15,292 nucleotides of DNA, taken from contig CALAVF010000075.1 of the NCBI GenBank assembly GCA_937892315.1, forward strand, positions 1-15,292. Direction: 5' to 3'. The DNA comes from an uncultured Prevotellaceae bacterium. Its GTDB lineage: Bacteria; Bacteroidota; Bacteroidia; Bacteroidales; Bacteroidaceae. A program made the position numbers and the translations under genes. Below, piece by piece: positions 7,609 to 12,848 of the stretch. Numbering within the stretch: the stretch's first letter is position 1; each line of letters starts with the position of its first letter. Below the pieces are notes generated by a model. The model saw nothing but the letters and a program-made list of their open reading frames with translations. It did no database searches and was not told where the DNA came from.

Positions 7609-7616
7609 CAAAGATA
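7609..7616 (-). promoter_or_regulatory. -7 element of fhs
   Basis: The minus strand reads TATCTTTG, an exact TAnnTTTG match, 35 bases upstream of the fhs ATG. The -33 position has a T-rich stretch rather than TTTG. A leader of about 30 bases is expected. Confidence 0.6.
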
Positions 7617-7669
7617 GGCAATAAAGTGGTAAGGGAAAAATGAAAAACGAAAAATGTTAAAAACGAAAC

Positions 7670-7702
7670 AAAAAAAGGTGCAAAGCCTAAAGACTTTGCA
7701 CC
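7670..7702 (-). terminator. Intrinsic terminator downstream of the surface-protein gene
   Basis: On the minus strand GGTGCAAAG / CTTTGCACC forms a perfect 9-bp stem with an 8-base loop, followed by seven T residues. It lies about 145 bases after the stop of the 1111-residue gene and just after a second C-terminal-module remnant, ahead of the fhs promoter. Confidence 0.85.
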
Positions 7703-7730
7703 CATTATGAAGAATCGAGTTGTTTTGGGC

Positions 7731-7784
7731 TTACTTAACGAGCACCTTTGTTGCCTGTCCACCTTTGTGCTTAGCGTCTGCCGG
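7731..7784 (-). pseudogene. Remnant of a second surface-protein C-terminal module
   Basis: Minus-strand codons here read PADAKHKGGQATKVLVK followed by TAA. The last residues closely resemble the end of the large gene immediately upstream (KKADGQVKKVLIK, stop), but they lie in another frame about 100 bases beyond its stop and have no start of their own. This looks like the surviving 3' tip of a related gene whose body was lost or replaced by recombination. The terminator that would have served it follows. The match is short, so chance cannot be excluded. Confidence 0.35.
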
Positions 7785-7845
7785 TTCGGGCTTCCTTCGT
7801 TGCCCTTCCACCAGCCGAGCACAGCACCCCAGGCGGGCGAAAGTT

Positions 7846-10800
7846 CTACTTAATAAGAACTTTCTTCACCTGTCCGTCAGCCTTCTTCACGATGTTGATA
7901 CCCTTCTGGAGACCATTGAGGCGAGCACCGGAGATAGAGTAGATGGCTGCTGCAGGAGCATTGGTTGCAGACTGCACACCTGCGATGGCTGTGGTTGGAT
8001 CCCAACCGTCGTTGTTGCCAGCCTTGTCGAGTGTCAGCGTGAAGTTGTCAGCAGAGAACCAAGAGCCTGTGAATGCATCTTCCTCAGTCTTGTTGACAAA
8101 TGCGTAGTCGCAAGTAACACCGATGACGAGAACGTGGTTCGTCACTTCGAAGGAAGCGATAGAGTTGTTGAACCAGCCACGACCTGCACCACCGTTTGCC
8201 TCGATGATAGAGATGAGAACTTCCTGTTCTGCTGTTGGAACGTAAGTGTCAGCCTTCAAGTCCTCAATCTGGTCGGTGAGCGTGTAATCAGGATTGCCCA
8301 GTGTGAGAGCAACACCTTCTGCGATGAGTTGATCTACTGCGTTCTTCCAGAGTTCGCCGTAGATGTCGGCTGCAACGTTGATGGAGTCACCACCTTCTGC
8401 TGCCTGAATGCCTGTGTAGGCAGTCACGTTCGTTTCAACGTTTGTTGCTGCTGCAAGCACATTGTTGGCTGTTGGGTCGAGAGCCTCGCCGTTCTCCTCT
8501 TCTGTTGGGATAGGAGCCTTGTCGGAAGCGAAGAGGTATGCACCTGTGCCGGCGGCACGCATGATGTTCTTGATGGTGTAAGTACCGTTAGGCACGTTGA
8601 GTACCTGATACCATGTAGCACGGAGAACGCCAGGAGTTGAATTCCAAGTGTCCATGTAGTAGCCGGAAGCACCGTCATACTGCTGACCAGACTTCGCGCC
8701 GTTGCCGTCGCCGACAAGTTTCACCTTTGTCCAGCCGTTAGCACTGCCATCGTCAACTGTCGGGTTGGTGATGTAGGCAGTTACGTCTGTACCGTCAACG
8801 ATGGTGATGTCAGCCATTTCTGCCAAGTTGATAGCCTTCTTGAGGGCGGCTACTTGCTCGTCCAGATATGCTGTGCTGTCAGTGTAAGTAGAGAGTGCGG
8901 AAACAACAGATGCGATGGTACCGTCGATGACAGCCTTACCGTTTTCTGCAGAGATGGCAGCCTTGGTTGCCTCTGCTGACTGGAGAGCAGGAATGAGGGT
9001 GTCGCGGTAGTAGCGGAGAATCGTTGTGATAGCACCTGTGTTCTTGTAAGTTGCCTCTGCAGAGCCGAGGTAGTTGGTCATGTAGTCAACAGGGACCTTC
9101 ACGAGTTTGCCTGCCTCTGCTGAGTAGTTAGCGTTGTTAGCAACTGAATCCTGCAATGCAGCGTATGTGCCAGTGATGACACCATTGTATTCTGCCTCAG
9201 AAGTTTCAGCCAGAGCGATAGCGGCATTGAGAGAATCGAGGTTGGCGATAGCCTTTGCTGCTGCAATAGCCTCGATGACGTCAGCCTTGTCGGCTGCGAG
9301 GTGCATAGACTCAGCCAGAGCATCAGCCTCAGCATAGCGTGCTTCAATGGCTGCTGCAATTTCTTCAGCAGAAGCCTCACCGTAGTACTGCAGACGGAAG
9401 TTCGTCACACAGAACCAACCATTCTGGTTTGTGCTGCCGTCGATGGCAGAACCAATGGCACCAATCGTCAGTTTACCATCATTGACAAGCACCTTTTCAG
9501 TCGTCAGGTAATCCCAGTAGCCTGTGTTGTCGTCGTTCCAGTTACCTCCAGAGATGTTGGTTGAAACGGCACTGCCCAAGTTGCTCTTAGCATAGAGGTG
9601 CTGGTTGCTTACGTAGTCAGCCTGAGTAATCATTTCTGCGCTAACCGTATAGTAGCCGTTTGGCAGGTCTGTCAGGTCTGTTGCGATAGCAACGTCATCT
9701 GCACCTTGACGCCAAGCATTCCAGCAGACGCGGCCCTGAACATAGTTCAGACGCTGGTCACCTCCAGTTGTGCCTGCGATGTACCAACCCTCGCTGTTAC
9801 CGTCGGCAGGAGCAGACCCTGCAGTGTAGTCAGCCTCGTTTGGATATGTAACGGATGCGATAGAACCATCAGCGTCGCGTGTGATGGATGGAGCAGCCTT
9901 TGCTGTTGTGAAATAAGGAGTCTGAATCATGAAGGTATAGTCAGCAGGATTGTTGGCATCAGCCTTCTGAGACAGATAATAGTTGTTGAGGGCTTCCTGC
10001 AACTTCTTGGTGTAATCAGCGAGGTTTTCAGATGTGGCTTTTTGAACATCGTCCTGAATAGACTCAACGGCAGAAACGAAAGCATCGTATGCTTCATACT
10101 GCTCTTCTTCTGGTGCTTCCACAAGAAGTGTGGCTGTAGCCAACATGTCTTCGTAATCTGCGATGTCAGCCTTCAAGTCCTGAATCTTCTGGATAAAAGC
10201 CTTGATTTCCTTTTCCTTGGCACGCCACTCCTCGATGGATGATGCGTCTTCTGCTTCGTTGATGACATCACTAATTTCCATCACGAGTCCTTCGTAACCA
10301 GAAATCATGTCTTCTTCCATGATGTTGGCGAGAGAGTCAACGAGGTCGCCAATGTCAGACCTCAGCAGTTCTTCCTCGTCTGCTTCACCAATCTTGTAGA
10401 GTTTGATACCGTCGAGTGCCACGATTGGCTGACCGCCAGAACCTGCGTTGGCAGCCTCATAGCCAAACTGCATGGTGAACTCTGCGGTTGGAGTGAACTC
10501 GAATGAGTGCTTGGTCCATTCCTGATTTTGCAGACCCGTGCTTTCTTCATCCTTGAACACATCCTTGCGGCAGACAATCTGTGTCAGGTCTTTGGCAACA
10601 GCAGAGGTGTTCGGGTTGATGTTGATAGTCCAGTATTCCAGACGGTACTTGGCACAAGGCAGATTTACCACCTGCTTGTAAGCGGCACTATTGGTCCAGC
10701 CTGCACGAAGGTAAACGAAACCTTCTCCGCCGTCGAACTCAGTAGGACGTGCTGGAACTTCCAGATAAGTTGAACCGTCGTCTGCAATTGGCACAGACTC

Positions 10801-11181
10801 TTTGGCGAGGTCGTAAGGTACAGTACCGAAATACGTCCATTCGCACTTAGGGAACTCTGCGTTAGACTCCATCGTCCAACCCTTCACGCGACCCTTGAAA
10901 CCGTTTACAGCCTCAAGTTTCCGACCGTCGGGACGGCTTTGACCACTGGTCTCCTTTGGACGGGCATACACTGTGCTGTCCTCGGAAATGTAAGCCCAAC
11001 TACGGTCACTCAAAGAAGTGGTTGTAGAAACCGCCTCTTTCATCGTACCGTCTTTCTGGAACGTAAGGTCTTCGTCGAAGCCCGCATTGATAATGTAATG
11101 CGTCACATCCTCTTCCTGAGCGAAGAGACTTACCCCCCCCAGCATAAATGCTGAAAGTGCAAGAGTAAAGATTTTCTTCAT
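7846..11181 (-). CDS. Large secreted multidomain surface protein with T9SS-like C-terminal module
   Basis: The product is 1111 residues, with a signal peptide MKKIFTLALSAFMLGGVSLFA (cleavage about 21/22). Three beta-sandwich, galactose-binding/CBM-like regions are suggested at about 25-265, 412-600 and 790-1055. Each opens with a Tyr/Thr-Asn-Pro or Asn-Ala-Gly type strand and contains GW-rich motifs (SNGWF-like, NGYYTV, NGTYTI). Between them lie acidic, Ala/Glu-rich helical or coiled-coil stretches at about 268-410 and 602-788. The C-terminus (1078-1111: AAIYSISGARLNGLQKGINI, then VKKADGQVKKVLIK) resembles the short sorting or anchoring module common in Prevotella-type secreted proteins. No catalytic domain is recognised; binding of glycan or another surface ligand is inference. 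The signal-peptide codons contain a G8 tract. No clear promoter is visible upstream. Confidence 0.85.
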   Translation of the reverse strand: MKKIFTLALSAFMLGGVSLFAQEEDVTHYIINAGFDEDLTFQKDGTMKEAVSTTTSLSDRSWAYISEDSTVYARPKETSGQSRPDGRKLEAVNGFKGRVKGWTMESNAEFPKCEWTYFGTVPYDLAKESVPIADDGSTYLEVPARPTEFDGGEGFVYLRAGWTNSAAYKQVVNLPCAKYRLEYWTININPNTSAVAKDLTQIVCRKDVFKDEESTGLQNQEWTKHSFEFTPTAEFTMQFGYEAANAGSGGQPIVALDGIKLYKIGEADEEELLRSDIGDLVDSLANIMEEDMISGYEGLVMEISDVINEAEDASSIEEWRAKEKEIKAFIQKIQDLKADIADYEDMLATATLLVEAPEEEQYEAYDAFVSAVESIQDDVQKATSENLADYTKKLQEALNNYYLSQKADANNPADYTFMIQTPYFTTAKAAPSITRDADGSIASVTYPNEADYTAGSAPADGNSEGWYIAGTTGGDQRLNYVQGRVCWNAWRQGADDVAIATDLTDLPNGYYTVSAEMITQADYVSNQHLYAKSNLGSAVSTNISGGNWNDDNTGYWDYLTTEKVLVNDGKLTIGAIGSAIDGSTNQNGWFCVTNFRLQYYGEASAEEIAAAIEARYAEADALAESMHLAADKADVIEAIAAAKAIANLDSLNAAIALAETSEAEYNGVITGTYAALQDSVANNANYSAEAGKLVKVPVDYMTNYLGSAEATYKNTGAITTILRYYRDTLIPALQSAEATKAAISAENGKAVIDGTIASVVSALSTYTDSTAYLDEQVAALKKAINLAEMADITIVDGTDVTAYITNPTVDDGSANGWTKVKLVGDGNGAKSGQQYDGASGYYMDTWNSTPGVLRATWYQVLNVPNGTYTIKNIMRAAGTGAYLFASDKAPIPTEEENGEALDPTANNVLAAATNVETNVTAYTGIQAAEGGDSINVAADIYGELWKNAVDQLIAEGVALTLGNPDYTLTDQIEDLKADTYVPTAEQEVLISIIEANGGAGRGWFNNSIASFEVTNHVLVIGVTCDYAFVNKTEEDAFTGSWFSADNFTLTLDKAGNNDGWDPTTAIAGVQSATNAPAAAIYSISGARLNGLQKGINIVKKADGQVKKVLIK
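11133..11140 (-). repeat. G8 homopolymer in the signal-peptide codons of the surface protein
   Basis: Eight C on the plus strand, eight G in the mRNA, span the codons for Leu14-Gly-Gly-Val17. Gain or loss of one base would shift the frame inside the signal peptide and abolish the 1111-residue product. The tract is in frame in this copy. Confidence 0.8.
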
Positions 11182-11240
11182 AAAGTTAGATCAGTTAAAA
11201 AAATAGTTAAACAATAGTTGTTAGTTATATCAATTCTTAT

Positions 11241-11480
11241 TTACTTAAGTTTCGGGAGTTTGTCCCCTATTGAAGTTAAAGAAGTTAGAGAAGTTATCGC
11301 TTCGCTCGAAGTTAAAGACGTATGTGATGCAGCCCCGCAATTGGTATCGTCTTTAACTTCTCTAACTTCTTTAACTTCGAGCGAAGCGATAACTCCGAAA
11401 GTTGTGGTTGTTGTCACTTTGCACACATCAAGAAGGAATTTCGACGTGTCTCTTACAATACTTTTTGTGATAAGATTCAT
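11241..11480 (-). CDS. Small protein, 79 aa, with repeat-encoded C-terminus
   Basis: The ATG (11480-11478) overlaps the stop of the preceding 35-residue gene as ATGA, suggesting translational coupling. Residues 1-28 (MNLITKSIVRDTSKFLLDVC and KVTTTTTF) are ordinary and amphipathic. From about residue 30 onward the frame runs through the inverted mosaic repeat at 11272-11394 and reads low-complexity EVKEVREV and then SLTSLTS. Therefore only the N-terminus is likely to be ancestral; the original C-terminus was probably overwritten by the repeat. The start of the gene resembles small Bacteroidales proteins of the form FLLD(V/I)xK, but I cannot name a family. It might be a decayed gene. Confidence 0.4.
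   Translation of the reverse strand: MNLITKSIVRDTSKFLLDVCKVTTTTTFGVIASLEVKEVREVKDDTNCGAASHTSLTSSEAITSLTSLTSIGDKLPKLK
11272..11394. repeat. Inverted mosaic repeat of GAAGTTA units with TCGCTTCGCTCGA core
   Basis: Two perfect inverted repeats share one right-hand block. The 26 bases at 11292-11317 (core ATCGCTTCGCTCGAAG) match the complement of 11369-11394, and the 25 bases at 11272-11296 (GAAGTTAAAGAAGTTAGAGA and so on) match the complement of 11354-11378. The two modules are in swapped order in the two arms because both contain GAAGTTA units. About 30 unique bases lie between the arms. From memory, GAAGTTAAAGAAGTTA strings are a familiar Bacteroidales intergenic element. Confidence 0.85.
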
Positions 11481-11584
11481 GTCGTCATCCTTCGTTTATT
11501 GATATAGTCAATAGCCAATCCTATGAAAAGCAGTATCATGATACAGCCCACAATAAAGCATATTGCATAAATTGATTGCCACAT
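11477..11584 (-). CDS. Very small single-helix membrane protein, 35 aa
   Basis: The frame runs from ATG at 11584 to TGA at 11479-11477 and overlaps the next ATG (ATGA). The product begins MWQSIYAICF, has one hydrophobic helix (about residues 5-25, AICFIVGCIMILLFIGLAI), and ends in the positively charged DYINKRRMTT. This is a typical N-out/C-in single-pass layout by the positive-inside rule. No family is recognised. Coupling to a second small gene and a plausible upstream Bacteroidetes promoter region (TTTG near 11620) support it as real, but such short frames can occur by chance. Confidence 0.45.
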   Translation of the reverse strand: MWQSIYAICFIVGCIMILLFIGLAIDYINKRRMTT

Positions 11585-11599
11585 GGTGTTTAAGGTGTT

Positions 11600-11640
11600 A
11601 AAGTTTATACTATAGTTTTCAAGTTGCAAAGAAACAAAAA
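11600..11640. other. Probable junction between two unrelated genomes
   Basis: To the left everything has Bacteroidetes signals (TAnnTTTG elements, no Shine-Dalgarno, GAAGTTA repeats). To the right everything has proteobacterial signals (AGGAG sites 6-8 bases from starts, TATAAT promoters, GANTC sites) and lower GC. The change falls near an A-rich stretch (GAAACAAAAAAAG at 11631-11643), a plausible short overlap for a false assembly join. An authentic integration is the alternative; no integrase, att duplication or insertion sequence is seen here. Confidence 0.6.
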
Positions 11641-11675
11641 AAGAGCGAAACGACAAAACGGTTTCGCTCTTTTTT
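11637..11675. terminator. Bidirectional intrinsic terminator
   Basis: AAAAAAGAGCGAAAC (11637-11651) and GTTTCGCTCTTTTTT (11661-11675) are perfect 15-base inverted repeats around a 9-base loop, with a T-run in either direction. It overlaps the stop codon of the truncated SDR frame and would end that minus-strand transcript. Confidence 0.85.
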
Positions 11676-11916
11676 ATGATGAAAGAGGTATTTTTTTCTC
11701 CAAATCAAACGATTTCCTCCACTTCATCGCATCTTTTTTGTCGCCACCGGTTAAAAGTTTATCAGTCAAAGCTTCGATTTTTTCCTGGGAACGACCGTTT
11801 AGAACAACGGTTGCCCCAGATTTGAAAAATTCAGTTGCAATAGCAGACCCGATGCCACCTGTGGCACCAGTAATCAATGCAACGCGTCCATCTAATCGTA
11901 TGTCCATAACTGCCAT
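11674..11916 (-). pseudogene. Truncated short-chain dehydrogenase/reductase (FabG-like N-terminus)
   Basis: The frame encodes 80 residues, starting MAVMDIRLDG (an internal ATG at 11907 is an equal candidate). Residues about 9-48 are a clear SDR Rossmann start: RVALITGATGGIGSAIATEF with the TGxxxGIG nucleotide motif, then GATVVLNGRSQEKIEAL, where the Arg suggests NADP(H). SDR enzymes are about 245-250 residues with an Asn-Ser-Tyr-Lys catalytic set; all of that is missing. After about residue 57 the sequence becomes unrelated (KWRKSFDLEKKIPLSS), then stops at the terminator. It is most simply a deletion remnant. Its position beside the genome junction means that the truncation could also be an assembly effect. 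Confidence 0.7.
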
Positions 11917-12016
11917 CCAATTGTATATTTATGCAATAAATAACACAAAAAATCAAAATGTCTAGTTTTTTTAAAGTGCTGAAACCATTCCTACGGAAAT
12001 ACAGTTGATGTTTAGA

Positions 12017-12022
12017 TATAAT
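12017..12022 (+). promoter_or_regulatory. -10 element of the DUF378 gene
   Basis: TATAAT about 52 bases before the DUF378 start codon gives a predicted transcription start near 12029 and a leader of about 45 bases ending in the ribosome-binding site CAGGAG. No convincing -35 is seen, so this is a weak call. Confidence 0.4.
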
Positions 12023-12074
12023 GTGTTTGTCTTAAATGACTAATAAAACCATTATTTAACCACAGGAGAAAAAA

Positions 12075-12305
12075 ATGGGTGCATTTACACATTATGTTTT
12101 AAAACCTTTGTCTTTGATTGGGGCATTAAACTGGGGATTGGTCGGATTTTTTAAATTCGATATAATCGCATGGTTGTTTGGTCAAATGACTTGGTTGTCA
12201 CGATTCTTTTATGCTCTTATTGGGGTTGCTGCCTTGATATGGTTGTTTATTTGGATTTTCGGTGACGCACCAACATGTGAATACAATCACAGGGGTCGCA
12301 ATTAA
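12075..12305 (+). CDS. DUF378 family two-helix membrane protein
   Basis: The product is 76 residues with two transmembrane segments (about 9-31 and 40-62). Segment 1 holds the family signature IGALNWGLVGFFKFDIIAWL (15-34); the second helix begins at WLSRFFYALIGVAAL. DUF378 proteins are short inner-membrane proteins of unknown role found across bacteria. The ATG is placed 6-7 bases after a strong AGGAG, a feature absent from the left part of the window. A hairpin terminator follows 20 bases after the stop, so it is probably monocistronic. The C-terminal DAPTCEYNHRGRN is polar and likely cytosolic. Confidence 0.88.
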   Translation: MGAFTHYVLKPLSLIGALNWGLVGFFKFDIIAWLFGQMTWLSRFFYALIGVAALIWLFIWIFGDAPTCEYNHRGRN

Positions 12306-12325
12306 AACTTTTCTTTTTTGTTCCA

Positions 12326-12352
12326 AAATGCCCTTGTCGGGCATTTCTTTTT
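12326..12352 (+). terminator. Intrinsic terminator of the DUF378 gene
   Basis: AAATGCCC / GGGCATTT form a perfect 8-bp stem with loop TTGTC, followed by CTTTTT. The T-run abuts the -35 element of the next promoter (12351). Confidence 0.9.
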
Positions 12353-12379
12353 GCAATTTGTTTATTTTAATGATATAAT
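12351..12379 (+). promoter_or_regulatory. Sigma70-type promoter of a candidate small RNA
   Basis: TTGCAA (12351-12356), a 17-base spacer and a perfect TATAAT (12374-12379) make a near-consensus promoter with a predicted start at about 12386. No sizeable gene follows, but a hairpin plus T-run ends at 12480, defining a unit of about 95 bases. Confidence 0.75.
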
Positions 12380-12385
12380 AACATC

Positions 12386-12480
12386 ATGCGAAAGCAGAGA
12401 AGAGAGAACAAGCGGGATAATGGTCTTTCGCAACAGCGCACAGATTTTTTGTTTGGGCCGTCCCATTATCCCACTTTTTT
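12386..12480 (+). ncRNA. Candidate structured small RNA (about 95 nt), family unknown
   Basis: Transcription from the promoter above would start near 12386 and end in the T6 at 12475-12480. Two perfect inverted repeats are interleaved: a = TGCGAAAG (12387-12394) with a' = CTTTCGCA (12425-12432), and b = GGGATAATGG (12414-12423) with b' = CCATTATCCC (12463-12472). The order a-b-a'-b' means either a pseudoknot or two mutually exclusive folds, b/b' being the terminator stem. No SRP, tmRNA or 6S signature is recognised. A 38-codon frame starting exactly at the predicted start (ATG 12386, MRKQRRENKR...) is present but lacks a ribosome-binding site, so a leaderless leader peptide is a less likely alternative. 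Confidence 0.55.
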
Positions 12481-12558
12481 GACAAATTTTTATATAAAAT
12501 AATTGGTTTCCCTACAGAATCGCCTTGAATCAAATAGATATGCAAAAAAATCAATATC

Positions 12559-12572
12559 TTGATACGAATCAA
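12559..12572. promoter_or_regulatory. FNR/Anr-type box
   Basis: TTGATACGAATCAA is a perfect match to TTGAT-N4-ATCAA, the site of oxygen-sensing Fe-S regulators of the FNR/FnrL/Anr class. Activation from -41.5 would place a transcription start near 12607, in the long leader of nrdD. This fits an operon needed without oxygen. The start codon is about 277 bases away, so another promoter may also be used. Confidence 0.6.
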
Positions 12573-12753
12573 AAAAAATTGTCTATATTTTGATTTTTTT
12601 ATGTGTTTCGAATCGTTTTTTTTGTAAAAAATAATACAAAAAGGTGTTTTGTGTTTAAAAAGTTACGAATCGGCTTTTATAAAATCGTCTCAATCGTGCG
12701 AAAATCTCTACTTTTTAAAATGCAAGTAAAAAAAATAAAAAAATTATATTTTT

Positions 12754-12759
12754 TATAAT
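12754..12759 (+). promoter_or_regulatory. Possible -10 element of nrdD
   Basis: TATAAT predicts transcription from about 12766, directly before the two NrdR-like boxes, so bound repressor would block it. The region 17 bases upstream is A-rich with no TTGACA-like -35. Confidence 0.4.
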
Positions 12760-12774
12760 GAGATTCGTTATGAA

Positions 12775-12823
12775 ATACTGTATATTGTGTCTAAAGGGAG
12801 CAAAGAGACACAATATATAGTAT
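12775..12823. promoter_or_regulatory. Pair of NrdR boxes upstream of nrdD
   Basis: ATACTGTATATTGTGT (12775-12790) and ACACAATATATAGTAT (12808-12823) match the NrdR-box palindrome ACACwATATATwGTGT at 14 and 15 of 16 positions by eye. They are 33 bp apart centre to centre, about three helical turns, as is usual for NrdR box pairs. NrdR is the zinc-finger/ATP-cone repressor of ribonucleotide reductase operons. The two boxes are also inverted repeats of each other, so the leader RNA could fold into a hairpin. Confidence 0.75.
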
Positions 12824-12848
12824 TTTTTGTCAAATTAAGGGGATAAAT

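Larger units (their letters stand above)
12517..12766. other. Cluster of six GANTC (CcrM-type methylation) sites
   Basis: GAATC or GATTC occurs at 12517, 12527, 12566, 12610, 12667 and 12762 in an otherwise AT-rich 250-base non-coding stretch between the small RNA and nrdD. GANTC is the target of the cell-cycle methylase CcrM of Alphaproteobacteria. The one at 12566 is inside the FNR-type box. No gene is seen between 12481 and 12848. Confidence 0.5.

Noticed and set aside
6215..7624. Long plus-strand open frame (469 residues) opposite fhs
   Set aside because: Antisense shadow; fhs is full length and strongly conserved.
7720..8640. Plus-strand Cys/Val-rich frame opposite the 3' end of the surface-protein gene
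   Set aside because: Composition typical of antisense to Ala/Thr/Asp-rich coding sequence, with no family match.
11272..11394. CRISPR array
   Set aside because: The repeated units are inverted and only 7-9 bases in period, without equal-length unique spacers or cas genes.
12386..12480. SRP RNA (4.5S) or 6S RNA
   Set aside because: The conserved SRP loop (GGAAGGAAGC-type) is absent and the unit is too short for 6S, with no central bubble flanked by long arms.
12550..12563. ATCAATATCTTGAT as a second FNR box
   Set aside because: The half-sites are in the opposite (everted) order from TTGAT-N4-ATCAA; only the overlapping site at 12559-12572 fits.
12384..12572. Minus-strand 62-residue frame across the small RNA
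   Set aside because: No ribosome-binding site; the promoter and T-run terminator point to the plus strand.
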